This document shows, one piece after another, positions 42,476-51,897 of a stretch of DNA of 58,744 bases. The translations under genes were made by a program, and so were the position numbers. The notes beneath the pieces were generated by a model. The model was given only the letters and a program-made list of their open reading frames with translations. It was not told the origin of the DNA and did no database searches. The stretch is from Oscillospiraceae bacterium (lineage in GTDB: Bacteria > Bacillota > Clostridia > Oscillospirales > Oscillospiraceae), in contig JAFVXA010000061.1 of the NCBI GenBank assembly GCA_017501355.1, positions 1 through 58,744 on the forward strand. The letters run 5' to 3'. The stretch's first letter is position 1, and every line of letters starts with the position of its first letter.

Positions 42476-43405
42476 ATGCATATTTACGAAAAAGAATTTG
42501 ATTTTGTTATTCAGCGTGCCAAGTCTCTCAAGCGTCCTGCCCGCGTGGTGATCGCAGGTGCAGATCTGGAAAATATCCTGCAGGCAGTGTTTGAGGCAGA
42601 ATCTCACGGCATCTGCACGCCTGTTCTTGTAGGTAACGGTCCCAAGATCCGCGCGGTGCTGGAGCAGCTGAACTGTCAGGCGCGCAGCTATGAAATCGTC
42701 CATGTGGAGGCAGATGACGCGGGCAGCGAACATCACGATTATGTGACCCGCGCCCTCGCCATCATCAACGAAGGTCGCGGCGACATTCTGCTGCGCGGCA
42801 ACACCTCCACCCGCGAGTTCCTCATGCCTATTCTCGACAAGCGCAACAACATGGTAAACGGTCTTGTCAGTGAAGTGGCATTGCTGAAAGTCCCCTATTA
42901 TGACAAAGTGCTGGCACTGTCCGATGTGTCCGTTATGATCAATCCCTCTGAGGGACAGAGAAAGAAGATCATCAAGAACATCGTCTCCGTGCTGAATCAT
43001 CTGGGCATTCAGCGCCCCAGCGTGGCAGTACTGTCTCTGGTGGAAAAACCCAGTTTCCACATGCGCGATACGGTGGAAGCGCAGAATATTGTCCGCGCTC
43101 ACGAAGCTGAACCCATCGCTGACTGCGATCTGGTGGGTCCCATTCCCTGGGATCTGATCGTCAGTAAGGAATCCGCCCGCCTCAAGGGCTATGACTGCCC
43201 CTTCTGCGGCGAGTTCGATGCCGTGCTGATGCCCAATGTCATGGCAGGCAACACGGTTATGAAGGTGCTCTCCATGTCCGCTAACGTCAATTGCTGCGGC
43301 GTACTGGCAGGCACTCGCATTCCCACCGCGATCACTTCCCGCAGCAGCTCCCCCGAGCAGGTCTACCTCTCCCTCTGCGTCTGTGCCGCCATGCTGGCTG
43401 AATAA
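42476..43405 (+). CDS. Phosphate acetyl/butyryl-transferase family enzyme
   Basis: 309 residues. RGNTSTREFLMPILDK, SEVALLKVPYYDKVLALSD and FDAVLMPNVMAGNTVMKVLS match the PTA/PTB family, which exchanges CoA and phosphate on short acyl groups. The choice of acetyl, butyryl or another acyl group cannot be made from motifs, and no acid kinase gene lies next to it. AGGAGG precedes the ATG. It follows hppA closely and ends at a strong terminator, so they may share a transcript. Confidence 0.9.
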   Translation: MHIYEKEFDFVIQRAKSLKRPARVVIAGADLENILQAVFEAESHGICTPVLVGNGPKIRAVLEQLNCQARSYEIVHVEADDAGSEHHDYVTRALAIINEGRGDILLRGNTSTREFLMPILDKRNNMVNGLVSEVALLKVPYYDKVLALSDVSVMINPSEGQRKKIIKNIVSVLNHLGIQRPSVAVLSLVEKPSFHMRDTVEAQNIVRAHEAEPIADCDLVGPIPWDLIVSKESARLKGYDCPFCGEFDAVLMPNVMAGNTVMKVLSMSANVNCCGVLAGTRIPTAITSRSSSPEQVYLSLCVCAAMLAE

Positions 43406-43421
43406 ATCCGATGGAAAAGGC

Positions 43422-43463
43422 AAAAAGACATCCTCCGTTACAGCTCACGGAGGATGTCTTTTT
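43422..43463. terminator. Bidirectional terminator after the acyltransferase gene
   Basis: A perfect 17-bp stem (43422-43438 with 43447-43463) with A and T tracts. Serves the plus-strand operon and the converging GGDEF gene. Confidence 0.92.
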
Positions 43464-43486
43464 CCGCTATTTACAATACTTTTATC

Positions 43487-44878
43487 CTATTCTGCCGATG
43501 CCTGATCCATTTCTTCCCGATAAAGTGCGCAGCCATTTCGACCATGCTCCTTCACCCAGTACAGCGCCTTGTCCGCCTGCTCGTAGAGCTTCCCGTGGTA
43601 CCCCCGCGGAGACAGGGCAATACCGATACTGAGGGAAACCCCTGCAGCAGTTTCTGTCGGCTGCTGCAAGATTTCGTTGATATGGCGCAGCTTGTTTTGA
43701 ATGGTATCCGTCTGTTCTGCCGTTACATCCGGCAGAATTGCGGCAAATTCATCGCCACCGATCCGAAATACATAGTCTCGTCCCCGCAGGCTGTCCTTCA
43801 GAGTTTGGGCAACGCGGATCAGCACCTGATCTCCGCCCGCATGACCATAGGTATCGTTGATTTCCTTGAATTTGTCGACATCAATGAGAACCAGTGCCAA
43901 GGGCGCAGTGCTTTCTACCAGCAGCTTCCGCACCTCATGGAACATATAACGGTTCAAGATACCCGTCAGTGCATCCCGCTCTGCTTTCTTGCGCAGAAAG
44001 GCTTCGCTCGCCGCAAGGGAATCGCTGCGTACCGAAATCTCATTATACACCCGCGCCAGATATCGGAACTCATACGCGCCTGTGGGGGTAAAGAGCGTGC
44101 GCTCCTGCACACACTGCAAAAACACCTTCAAGGGCTTTACCACCAGCAGAGTGATCACCAAAAAGGTAATCACGTTGAGGATAATCAGAATGCTCATCAG
44201 CAGGCGCTGGGTATAAATGGAGCGGGAAAGCCCATTCAGTCCGCCCACCAGTCTGCTTTCTGTGGCACGGAGGATACCCTCGGTGAAATAGTCCAGATGC
44301 CCGTAGATGGTATTTTTCATCTCCTGATACTCCGCATCAAAGAGCATGGCACGCGCCTTATTCAGCATCTCCTCCCGACTCAGCGCAAGATCTGATGCGT
44401 TCAGTTGGACACGCTCCACTTCCGCCGGCAGCGCTTCTCCCGTGTGCCCCTCCGCTGTCGCCACCAACTTCATGGCGTAAATTTCCCGAATCATCAGCGC
44501 ATTGGAATGCTGCACCGCAAGCTCCAGTGACTCCTCCCGGAAATGATCCCCAGGGTGCTGCTGCATGATCTCCAGCGCATGCTCGCGGCGGCGGGTATGG
44601 TTCGCCTCTTCAAAATACAGTCTGGCGTGTTTCGGATCCAGCGTCTCGGCATACAGGCGCACCTGCTCGGTCAGATAGTCAGATGCTTTCGTAATATTCC
44701 GTGCCGCATCTTCCAGATGGATATAGTTGTCAGCCGTTGTTGTCAGCTGCTCATAATTGCGGGAGGCATATACCGTTGCCATCAGCAAACAGACATAGAG
44801 CACACAGCTGATCAGGATCATAAAGGTATTAAAGCTGCGGATTTTCAAGCCTTTGCATTCCTTGTTTTTTTGTTTCAT
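43487..44878 (-). CDS. Membrane diguanylate cyclase (GGDEF)
   Basis: 463 residues. A first membrane helix (FMILISCVLYVCLLMATV), a sensor region of about 200 helical residues outside, a second helix (ILIILNVITFLVITLLV), a linker, then a GGDEF domain. RIGGDEF is intact, and RGRD five residues before it forms the product-inhibition site. It makes cyclic di-GMP. The sensor resembles no family I can name. The second of two adjacent ATGs (44878) has the better ribosome-site spacing. Confidence 0.93.
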   Translation of the reverse strand: MKQKNKECKGLKIRSFNTFMILISCVLYVCLLMATVYASRNYEQLTTTADNYIHLEDAARNITKASDYLTEQVRLYAETLDPKHARLYFEEANHTRRREHALEIMQQHPGDHFREESLELAVQHSNALMIREIYAMKLVATAEGHTGEALPAEVERVQLNASDLALSREEMLNKARAMLFDAEYQEMKNTIYGHLDYFTEGILRATESRLVGGLNGLSRSIYTQRLLMSILIILNVITFLVITLLVVKPLKVFLQCVQERTLFTPTGAYEFRYLARVYNEISVRSDSLAASEAFLRKKAERDALTGILNRYMFHEVRKLLVESTAPLALVLIDVDKFKEINDTYGHAGGDQVLIRVAQTLKDSLRGRDYVFRIGGDEFAAILPDVTAEQTDTIQNKLRHINEILQQPTETAAGVSLSIGIALSPRGYHGKLYEQADKALYWVKEHGRNGCALYREEMDQASAE

Positions 44879-44976
44879 CATACCCCTCCCCCTTTTTTGC
44901 TTATGATACAGTATATTCATCGAAAATGCCTGTGTCTCAATGGTTATCCATGAAACAGAATCCTCTGTTCCACATT

Positions 44977-45005
44977 ATTATATCAAGTATACACATTAAA
45001 AACAA
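44977..45005 (-). promoter_or_regulatory. Promoter of the GGDEF gene
   Basis: -35 TTGTTT (45000-45005), 17-nt spacer, consensus -10 TATAAT (44977-44982), minus strand. Confidence 0.6.
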
Positions 45006-45110
45006 CAGGCTTACATTGATTATCTTTCACTGGAAAAATCGGCACGACTGTGGTAAGATAGAAAAGCTTCACATGATCCGATACATTTTCAGAGATAAAG
45101 GAAGGGCAAT

Positions 45111-46532
45111 ATGTACGAGTGGTTTTATAAAGCCGTAGAAAACACCAGCAATTTCATGTACAGCTATCTGCTGATCATCCTGCTGCTTGCGGTGGGTCTC
45201 TATTTCACGATCCGCACCAAGTGCGTCCAGTTCCGCTTTCTGGGGGAATCCATCCGTCTCGTCACCGAGAAGAAGGAGGGCAAGGACTCCGTCTCCGCAT
45301 TTCAGGCATTGATGGTCTCCACTGCCAGCCGTGTGGGTACGGGCAACATTGTCGGCGTTGCCAATGCCATTGCCATCGGCGGCTATGGTGCGGTGTTCTG
45401 GATGTGGATCATCGCCATTGTGGGCGGCGCTTCCGCCTTCGTGGAAAGCACACTGGCACAGGTCTATAAAAAGAGCGATGGCAAGGGCGGCAGCTATGGC
45501 GGTCCCGCATATTACATCGAAGCGGCACTGGGCAAGCGCTGGCTCGGCATTCTTTTCGCCGTTGCGCTGATCGCCACCTACGCCGTGGGCTTCAATATGC
45601 TCTGTTCCTTCAATCTTGTGACCAGTCTCTCCCAGTACAGCTTCTATGGCGATCCTGCCACCAGCAAGGTCCCGCTGATCTGCGGTACGATCCTTGCCGT
45701 TCTTGTTGGTATCTGTGCGCTCGGCGGCGGCAAGCGCATCATTCAGGTCACCAGTTTCCTTGTTCCGGTGATGGGTGTGACCTACATTCTTATGGCGGTC
45801 GTTGCCATGGTTCTCAATGCATCCAATCTGCCCATGGTCTTTCGTGAGATCTTTGCAGGCGCGTTTGACTTCAAAGCGATTTTCGGCGGCTTCGCCGGCA
45901 GCGCGCTGATGCAGGGCATCAAGCGCGGTCTTTACTCCAACGAAGCTGGTGTCGGCTCTGCTCCCAATGCAGCTGCCGCCGCAGACGTTTCCCATCCTGC
46001 GAAGCAGGGTCTTGTGCAGATGCTCAGCGTATTCATCGACACGCTCTTGATCTGCACTGCCACTGCCATGATGTGTCTGAGCAGCGGCATTGTTCCCTCT
46101 GCGGAGCTAACCGGTGCCCCCTTTGTGCAGACCGCTCTTGCCGCCAGCTTCGGTAGCTTCGGCAATTATTTCATCACCATTTCCCTGCTGCTGTTTGCCT
46201 TCACTACGCTGATCGGCAACCTGTTTTACTGCGAGGGCTGTATGAACTACATTGCAGGACGCACCCTCAGCGCCAAGTTCATCAAGGGCTTCTATCTTCT
46301 CGCAAGCATCGTCGTTCTTGTTGGCGCACTGCTGGATTTCGGTCTGGTGTGGAATCTTGCAGATGTCCTCATGGGTATTATGGCAATGATCAACCTGCCC
46401 GTCATTGTGATCCTCAGCAAGCCTGCCATCGCTGCGCTGCATGACTACCACCGTCAGCGCAAAGAGGGCAAGGATCCCGTTTTCCGCGCATCCTCCATCG
46501 GTCTCAGAGGGAATCTGGATTTCTGGAAATAA
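45111..46532 (+). CDS. Alanine or glycine:cation symporter (AGCS family)
   Basis: 473 residues with about eleven membrane helices. STASRVGTGNIVGVANAIA and LYSNEAGVGSAPNAAA are the two family signatures. It takes up alanine, glycine or a close amino acid with Na+ (or H+). AAAGGAAGG precedes the ATG. Single gene with terminator. Confidence 0.95.
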   Translation: MYEWFYKAVENTSNFMYSYLLIILLLAVGLYFTIRTKCVQFRFLGESIRLVTEKKEGKDSVSAFQALMVSTASRVGTGNIVGVANAIAIGGYGAVFWMWIIAIVGGASAFVESTLAQVYKKSDGKGGSYGGPAYYIEAALGKRWLGILFAVALIATYAVGFNMLCSFNLVTSLSQYSFYGDPATSKVPLICGTILAVLVGICALGGGKRIIQVTSFLVPVMGVTYILMAVVAMVLNASNLPMVFREIFAGAFDFKAIFGGFAGSALMQGIKRGLYSNEAGVGSAPNAAAAADVSHPAKQGLVQMLSVFIDTLLICTATAMMCLSSGIVPSAELTGAPFVQTALAASFGSFGNYFITISLLLFAFTTLIGNLFYCEGCMNYIAGRTLSAKFIKGFYLLASIVVLVGALLDFGLVWNLADVLMGIMAMINLPVIVILSKPAIAALHDYHRQRKEGKDPVFRASSIGLRGNLDFWK

Positions 46533-46538
46533 CAATTG

Positions 46539-46579
46539 ATCCTCTCAAGGCAGACGAATCCGCTCTGTTTTGAGAGGAT
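46539..46579 (+). terminator. Terminator of the AGCS gene
   Basis: A 10-bp stem atcctctcaa (46539-46548 with 46570-46579), then TTTTTC. A second hairpin, CAGCAGAA...TTCTGCTG, follows at about 46586-46608. Confidence 0.8.
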
Positions 46580-46621
46580 TTTTCATGGCAGCAGAATCTT
46601 TTTCTGCTGTTGCAAATGTAC

Positions 46622-46650
46622 TGTACCTTGCGGGAAAGCTCTGCTATAAT
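46622..46650 (+). promoter_or_regulatory. Promoter of the LRR-vWA-AAA operon
   Basis: -35 TGTACC (46622-46627), 17-nt spacer, extended consensus -10 TGCTATAAT (-10 at 46645-46650). The start codon is 28 nt on. Confidence 0.7.
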
Positions 46651-46677
46651 AATAAAGAATGAAAGGGGTGTCAGTCC

Positions 46678-47649
46678 GTGGAAAAAATATATGGTGTCAG
46701 CAACTGGCAGTTGACCATTCGCCGCGCTGCGGATCATGTGGAGATCCTGCGGGCTGTAAGCTGCGACAGCAGGGCGATCCTGCCGGGCACACTGTTTGAC
46801 CTGCCCGTAACAGTCCTTGGCAGCTATGCCCTCTCGCTCATGGCTAAGCCTGTCGAGGGTGAAGAACTCCTCATCATCCACGGCGGCGAAGGTGAATGGA
46901 GCAATCGCACGCTGCAGGAACTAACCCTTCCCCCGACGCTGCGCGAGGTGCAGAACTTCGCCTTTTACGGCTGCCGCAGTCTCCAAACCCTTCGTCTGCA
47001 CGACTCGATCGACCGCTGGGGCACGGACTGCTTTATGAACTGTCATCGGCTGAACCGGATATATCTCAGCCGTGTGAATGACGCACAGGGCGCGTCGCTG
47101 GCATTTATCTGCGATGAGACCCGGGAGGAGCTGGATGTCTCCATCCTGCACACCGACGGAAGAGAACTGCGGCTGATTTTCCCCGATTACGGGGAAGATT
47201 ATGAGGAGAACTGCCCCAACCACCACTTTGACTTCCATATCAGCGGCGGCGGGTATTCCTATCATCACAATTTCCCGGGAAAACAACTGATTCTCCGTGC
47301 CTACGACGAAAATTGGGCGCAGTATCTTCGCAAGCAGCACGAAGAAGAGACTGCCCTGCGTCTCGCCTACTATCGGCTGCGCTATCCCGTGGGCTTGGAA
47401 GCCTTTGCCGAGGTGCAGTATTTCGACTATCTCCGCGCCCATGCGGAGGATGCCATCCTGTGGCAGATTTCCCAAAAGGACAGCGTGGGCTTGACGATGC
47501 TGCTGGACAAGCTCCCAATGGAAGCAGCTGTCCTGCACAGTGCCTGCGAGCAGGCACGAAAAGAGGGCAACACCGAAGCCCTTGCCCTGCTGCTGGAACG
47601 GCAGCGCAAACATCAGCCCCGTGGTTTCGCACGGGATTTTGACCTGTAA
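46678..47649 (+). CDS. LRR_5-type leucine-rich-repeat-like protein
   Basis: 323 residues with a GTG start (AGGGG 9 nt upstream). Residues about 78-130 hold BspA-like repeat units (LQELTLPPTLREVQNFAFYG, LQTLRLHDSIDRWGTDCFMN). The C-terminal third is helical and could resemble ankyrin-like helices (KDSVGLTMLLDKLPMEAAVL). No signal peptide, so it is cytoplasmic. First gene of a three-gene operon; probably an adaptor or substrate receptor for the two that follow. Confidence 0.75.
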   Translation: MEKIYGVSNWQLTIRRAADHVEILRAVSCDSRAILPGTLFDLPVTVLGSYALSLMAKPVEGEELLIIHGGEGEWSNRTLQELTLPPTLREVQNFAFYGCRSLQTLRLHDSIDRWGTDCFMNCHRLNRIYLSRVNDAQGASLAFICDETREELDVSILHTDGRELRLIFPDYGEDYEENCPNHHFDFHISGGGYSYHHNFPGKQLILRAYDENWAQYLRKQHEEETALRLAYYRLRYPVGLEAFAEVQYFDYLRAHAEDAILWQISQKDSVGLTMLLDKLPMEAAVLHSACEQARKEGNTEALALLLERQRKHQPRGFARDFDL

Positions 47650-47669
47650 CGGCAGAAAGGAGGCGCAAG

Positions 47670-49025
47670 ATGTCCGCGCAGAATTTCGATCAAATCGGCT
47701 TGGAGATCCTGCAAGCCTCCCGCAACGAGCTGTATCTGCATCTACCCTACATGGATGTGGTGCTTTGCGGACTTGCCTTTCGCCCTGCCGAGGGAAAAAC
47801 CATCACCATCGCAACCGACGGCGAAACCCTCTATTTTGACGGCAGCTACCTTGCGGAGCGCTATCTCCGCGGGCGCGTTGTGTGCAACCGCATCTATTTT
47901 CATGTACTGCTGCACTGTATGCTGCGACATCTGGCAAAAAAGCGGGGCAAAGTCTCGGAACTCTGGGATCTTGCCTGCGACATTGCCGTGGAGAGTATTC
48001 TGGACGAGCTCGGCTATTCCTGTATCGAAACAGGCTACTCCCCTGCCCGCCAGAAGGTGTATGGTGAACTGCGTGCCGAAATGAAGGTGCTGACCGCCGA
48101 GGCGATCTACTTCTATCTGTTGCGACAGGACCTTGATGCCTATCAGATCGCCCGTATGCAGCGCACCTTCCTTGTGGATGACCACGGGCTCTGGGATATG
48201 CCAGAACGGGAGGACAAGGAGCGGAGCGAACAGCAGGACGAAAACTGGAAGAACCGTGCAGAAAAGACCCAGACTGCCATGGAGACCGTTCTGGCGGGAC
48301 AGGCTACAGGCGGCGAAGCGATTCTGGAGCAGATCCGTGTTGCCGTCCGCGAGGATGTGGACTACCGTGCGTTCCTGCGGCGCTTTGCCGTGCCCCGCGA
48401 GGTGCTTGCCATGGACGGCGATGCCTTTGATTACACCTATTACACTTACGGACTTCGCATTTTCGGCAATATGCCGCTGGTGGAATACCCCGAAACCAAA
48501 GAGGAAAAGCGCATTGAGGATTTCGTCATCGCCATTGACACTTCCATGTCCACCAACGGCGATTTGGTGCGCCAGTTTCTGGAGTGTACCTACGCCATCC
48601 TCCGCTCCACCGAGACCTTTACCCGCAAGGTCAACATCTACATCATCCAATGTGATGATCGGGTGCGCAAGGAAACTGCCATCCACGATTTAGAGGATCT
48701 GCGCCGCTATATGGACGAGTTTGAACTCGCAGGCGGCAGTGCCACCGACTTTCGCCCTGTGTTTCAGCGGGTGGCAGAGCTGCAGGCAGCGGGTGCATTC
48801 ACCGCACTGCGCGGTCTGATCTACTTTACCGACGGCATGGGTGCTTATCCCGGGAAGCGACCGCCATACGACACCGCTTTTGTGCTGTTGGAGGAACCGC
48901 CCATGACATTCAAAATGCCCCCATGGGCGATCCGTCTGGTGCTGGATGCCGCAGCCATTGAGCGAACCGCCAAGGAATTGGATCTTTCCCTTGATTCCGA
49001 TATAGAAGAACTCCCCCAACTGTAG
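47670..49025 (+). CDS. VWA-like protein with degenerate metallopeptidase domain (DUF2201)
   Basis: 451 residues. The N-terminal half fits the DUF2201 metallopeptidase-like domain, but the zinc motif reads HVLLHCMLRH: the Glu of HExxH is Val, so catalysis is unlikely. The C-terminal half is a VWA-like domain with DTSMST (metal site), a Thr loop (GGSATDFRPVF) and FTDGMGAYPG. In known pairs such a protein is the partner of a MoxR-type AAA ATPase, which is encoded 13 nt downstream. AAGGAGG precedes the ATG, 20 nt from the previous gene. Confidence 0.88.
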   Translation: MSAQNFDQIGLEILQASRNELYLHLPYMDVVLCGLAFRPAEGKTITIATDGETLYFDGSYLAERYLRGRVVCNRIYFHVLLHCMLRHLAKKRGKVSELWDLACDIAVESILDELGYSCIETGYSPARQKVYGELRAEMKVLTAEAIYFYLLRQDLDAYQIARMQRTFLVDDHGLWDMPEREDKERSEQQDENWKNRAEKTQTAMETVLAGQATGGEAILEQIRVAVREDVDYRAFLRRFAVPREVLAMDGDAFDYTYYTYGLRIFGNMPLVEYPETKEEKRIEDFVIAIDTSMSTNGDLVRQFLECTYAILRSTETFTRKVNIYIIQCDDRVRKETAIHDLEDLRRYMDEFELAGGSATDFRPVFQRVAELQAAGAFTALRGLIYFTDGMGAYPGKRPPYDTAFVLLEEPPMTFKMPPWAIRLVLDAAAIERTAKELDLSLDSDIEELPQL

Positions 49026-49038
49026 GAGGTACAATATA

Positions 49039-50547
49039 ATGAACATTAAACAGGCTAAATTGGAGATTCAAAATACTCTCCGTGCCTATCTCAGCAAAGA
49101 CGAGCTGGGAAATTATCTGATTCCCACCATCCGACAGCGCCCTGTGCTGCTGATGGGTCCTCCCGGCATCGGCAAGACCCAGATCATGACCCAGATCGCA
49201 GCGGAAACGGGTGTGGGACTGGTCGCCTATACCATCACCCACCACACCCGTCAGAGTGCCATTGGTCTACCCTTCATCGAGCACCACAACTACGGTGGCA
49301 AGGAATACGCCATTACAGAGTATACCATGAGTGAGATCCTCGCCTCTGTCTATTCTCTGATGGAAAAGACGGGTCTGAAGGAAGGTATCCTCTTCCTCGA
49401 TGAGATCAACTGCGTGTCTGAAACCCTTGCACCCATGATGCTGCAGTTCCTGCAGTGCAAAACCTTCGGCAATCAGGCACTGCCTGAGGGCTGGATGATC
49501 GTGGCTGCAGGCAATCCGCCCGAATACAACAAGTCTGTCCGTGATTTCGACGTAGTGACGCTTGACCGTGTCAAGCGCATCGACGTGCAGGATGACTTCA
49601 CGGTCTGGAAGGAATATGCCCGCCGCAGCGGCGTACACGGCGCAGTTGTCTCCTATCTCGACATCAAGAAGGAAAACTTCTATTGTATCGAAACCACCGT
49701 AGACGGTCTGCAGTTTGCCACCGCCCGCGGCTGGGAGGACCTCAGCGAGATCATCACGGCTTACGAAAAGCTGGAGCTGCGGGTGGATCGCGAGGTCGTA
49801 GGGCAGTATATCCAGCTTCCCCGCATTGCCAAGGATTTTGCCAACTATCTGGAGCTTTACTACAAGTATCAGCGCATTTACCATGTGGAGGACATCTTGC
49901 AGGGTACCTGGCAGGCGATCACTGTGTCCGAACTGAAAGCCGCCCCCTTCGACGAGAAGCTCTCCGTCATGGCTCTGGTGTTGTCCCGCCTGTCGGATGA
50001 AGCCAAGCGTCTGCGCGCGCAGGATGAGCTGACGGTTACTCTCCACGCTTCCTTGAAGGAGATGAAGGCTCTGCTGGAACAGACAGGTCCCCGACAGGCA
50101 CTGGAGGAACTGATCGAGCAGCGGCAGGAAGCCATGAAGCAGGCAAAGGATGCAGGGCATCTGGAAAAGAGCGTCCGTGATCTTAAGCTTCGTGAGCTGC
50201 GCTGCCTGCAGGAGTATCGCAGCCGCATTGTTGACGAGGATATTGCCAACGGCGATGCTTTCGGCATGATCCGCGAGTGGTTCAGCGGTGAGGTCAACTG
50301 CCGCAGCGACATGGCCGAGCAGGTCTCTTCCATGTTCGACAACGCCTTCCGCTTCCTGGAGGAGACCTTCTCCCAGGGGCAGGAGCTGGTCATGTTCGTG
50401 ACGGAAGTGACCGCCGGGTACGATACCTCCTGGTTTGTGGAAAACTTTGGCTGCGATGCCTACTACCGTCACAATCGAGAGCTGTTCTTTGATGCCACCC
50501 AAAAGCGCATTCAGGACAGCATCGCCGCCGCAAAATCCGGCAATTAA
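49039..50547 (+). CDS. MoxR-type AAA+ ATPase
   Basis: 502 residues. Walker A GPPGIGKT near residues 40-47, Walker B ILFLDEIN, sensor 1 AAGNPPEYNKS. The C-terminal 200 residues are long and helical, with a Glu/Lys-rich coiled-coil stretch (LEELIEQRQEAMKQAKDAG). The MoxR class remodels or activates proteins together with a VWA partner. AGGAGG precedes the ATG. Third gene of the operon, ended by a strong terminator. Confidence 0.92.
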   Translation: MNIKQAKLEIQNTLRAYLSKDELGNYLIPTIRQRPVLLMGPPGIGKTQIMTQIAAETGVGLVAYTITHHTRQSAIGLPFIEHHNYGGKEYAITEYTMSEILASVYSLMEKTGLKEGILFLDEINCVSETLAPMMLQFLQCKTFGNQALPEGWMIVAAGNPPEYNKSVRDFDVVTLDRVKRIDVQDDFTVWKEYARRSGVHGAVVSYLDIKKENFYCIETTVDGLQFATARGWEDLSEIITAYEKLELRVDREVVGQYIQLPRIAKDFANYLELYYKYQRIYHVEDILQGTWQAITVSELKAAPFDEKLSVMALVLSRLSDEAKRLRAQDELTVTLHASLKEMKALLEQTGPRQALEELIEQRQEAMKQAKDAGHLEKSVRDLKLRELRCLQEYRSRIVDEDIANGDAFGMIREWFSGEVNCRSDMAEQVSSMFDNAFRFLEETFSQGQELVMFVTEVTAGYDTSWFVENFGCDAYYRHNRELFFDATQKRIQDSIAAAKSGN

Positions 50548-50577
50548 TCCCACTTTACAGCTCTTGCTTTCAAAAGG

Positions 50578-50621
50578 AAAAGACCGTGCATCTCATTTTT
50601 CAGTGAGATGCACGGTCTTTT
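50578..50621. terminator. Bidirectional terminator (AAA operon / ZIP gene)
   Basis: An 18-bp stem (50578-50595 with 50604-50621) with an 8-nt loop and T tracts both ways. Confidence 0.92.
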
Positions 50622-50647
50622 GGTATACTCCGATTTTCCGGTGCGTA

Positions 50648-51400
50648 TCAGCCCAGCAGCACATCGCTTGCAAGCATCACGCAAAAGCCCACGAGCAAAG
50701 CGTAGGTAGCCCCCGTTTCGTTGCTGTGTGCGTGAGTTTCGGGGATCATTTCATCGCTGATGACATACAGCATGGTGCCCCCTGCAAAGGCAAGAGCAAA
50801 GGGCAGGATCGCCGAGGCGATGTTGACCGCCCAGTAACCGATGAGAGTTCCCGCAACCTCGATCAACCCCGTCACCATGGCGCAGGCAAAGGTTTTGCGC
50901 GGGGTCACACCTGCGGCAAGCATCGGTCCGATGATCACCATACCCTCGGGGATGTTTTGCAGGGCAATACCAAAGGCGATCATCAGCGCCTGCGACACAT
51001 CCTCCGTTCCGAAGCTGACACCGGCAGCAATACCCTCGGGCAGATTATGGATGGCGATGGCTGCCACAAACAGCAGCACCTTGTCCAGATTCGTACTTCT
51101 ATGATCCTCAATGTCGCTGCCCACCAGTCTGTGCAGATGGGGCACCACCTTGTCGATGATGTTCAGACACACCGCGCCCGCAAAAATGCCGGCTATGGTC
51201 ACAAGCAGCTTCCCTTCCCCGCCGTATTCCAACGACGGCAAAATCAGACCGATGATCGCAGCGGACAGCATAACACCCGCCGCAAAGGACAATACAATAT
51301 CGGAAAACTTATGGGAGATATTCTTGAACGCAAAGCCGATCAGCGAACCAAATATCGTTGCACCGCCCACGCCGAGGGCGGTCAGCAAAACCATTTTCAT
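50648..51400 (-). CDS. ZIP-family divalent metal transporter
   Basis: 250 residues with about eight membrane helices. AIHNLPEGIAAGVSFG and LQNIPEGMVIIGP are the metal-site signatures of helices IV and V. It imports Zn2+ or a related metal, or releases it, depending on the subgroup. AAAGGAG lies before the ATG at 51400; the open frame extends to 51436 without support. Confidence 0.93.
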   Translation of the reverse strand: MKMVLLTALGVGGATIFGSLIGFAFKNISHKFSDIVLSFAAGVMLSAAIIGLILPSLEYGGEGKLLVTIAGIFAGAVCLNIIDKVVPHLHRLVGSDIEDHRSTNLDKVLLFVAAIAIHNLPEGIAAGVSFGTEDVSQALMIAFGIALQNIPEGMVIIGPMLAAGVTPRKTFACAMVTGLIEVAGTLIGYWAVNIASAILPFALAFAGGTMLYVISDEMIPETHAHSNETGATYALLVGFCVMLASDVLLG

Positions 51401-51493
51401 CCTGACACTCCTTTCCATGCAACAGCAGTATAGCATCGTTTGCTTTTCCCTTGCAAATCCTTTCTCTCACACCGCAGGAGAGAAAACAGAAAA

Positions 51494-51515
51494 CGGAGAG
51501 TCAGACGACTCTCCG
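51494..51515 (-). terminator. Terminator of the tRNA-5S transcript
   Basis: A 9-bp stem cggagagtc (51494-51502 with 51507-51515), then TTTTCTGTTTTCT on the minus strand. Confidence 0.85.
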
Positions 51516-51522
51516 CTCTTTC

Positions 51523-51637
<115 letters not shown>

Positions 51638-51641
51638 AACT

Positions 51642-51716
51642 TGGTGACCCATACCGGATTCGAACCGATGTTAACGGCGTGAGAGGCCGCTGTCTTAACC
51701 ACTTGACCAATGGGCC
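51642..51716 (-). tRNA. tRNA-Glu (anticodon CTC)
   Basis: 75 nt with encoded CCA. The acceptor stem is GGCCCAT/ATGGGTC, the D arm GTC...GAC, the anticodon stem GCGGC/GCCGT with loop CTCTCAC, and the T arm ATCGG-TTCGAAT-CCGGT. Anticodon CTC reads the codon GAG. It is the first gene of the tRNA-5S transcript. Confidence 0.96.
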
Positions 51717-51730
51717 ATATTGTTTTTATT

Positions 51731-51759
51731 ATTTTATCATCTACATTGCGTAAATGCAA
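51731..51759 (-). promoter_or_regulatory. Promoter of the tRNA-5S transcript
   Basis: -35 TTGCAT (51754-51759), 17-nt spacer, -10 TAAAAT (51731-51736), minus strand. Confidence 0.65.
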
Positions 51760-51831
51760 GTGTAAATTTCATCCTCTACCCCATCTTTTGAAATTTCTCT
51801 CCTGCGATCTGCCGACTTTTTGGAAAAAGCC

Positions 51832-51860
51832 TTGCAAAGCGAAAAAAATACCTCTATGAT
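51832..51860 (+). promoter_or_regulatory. Promoter of the ABC-F gene
   Basis: -35 TTGCAA (51832-51837), 17-nt spacer, -10 TATGAT (51855-51860). Confidence 0.7.
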
Positions 51861-51897
51861 GAGCAAAGAACTACACAAATCAAATTGAGGGATACGC

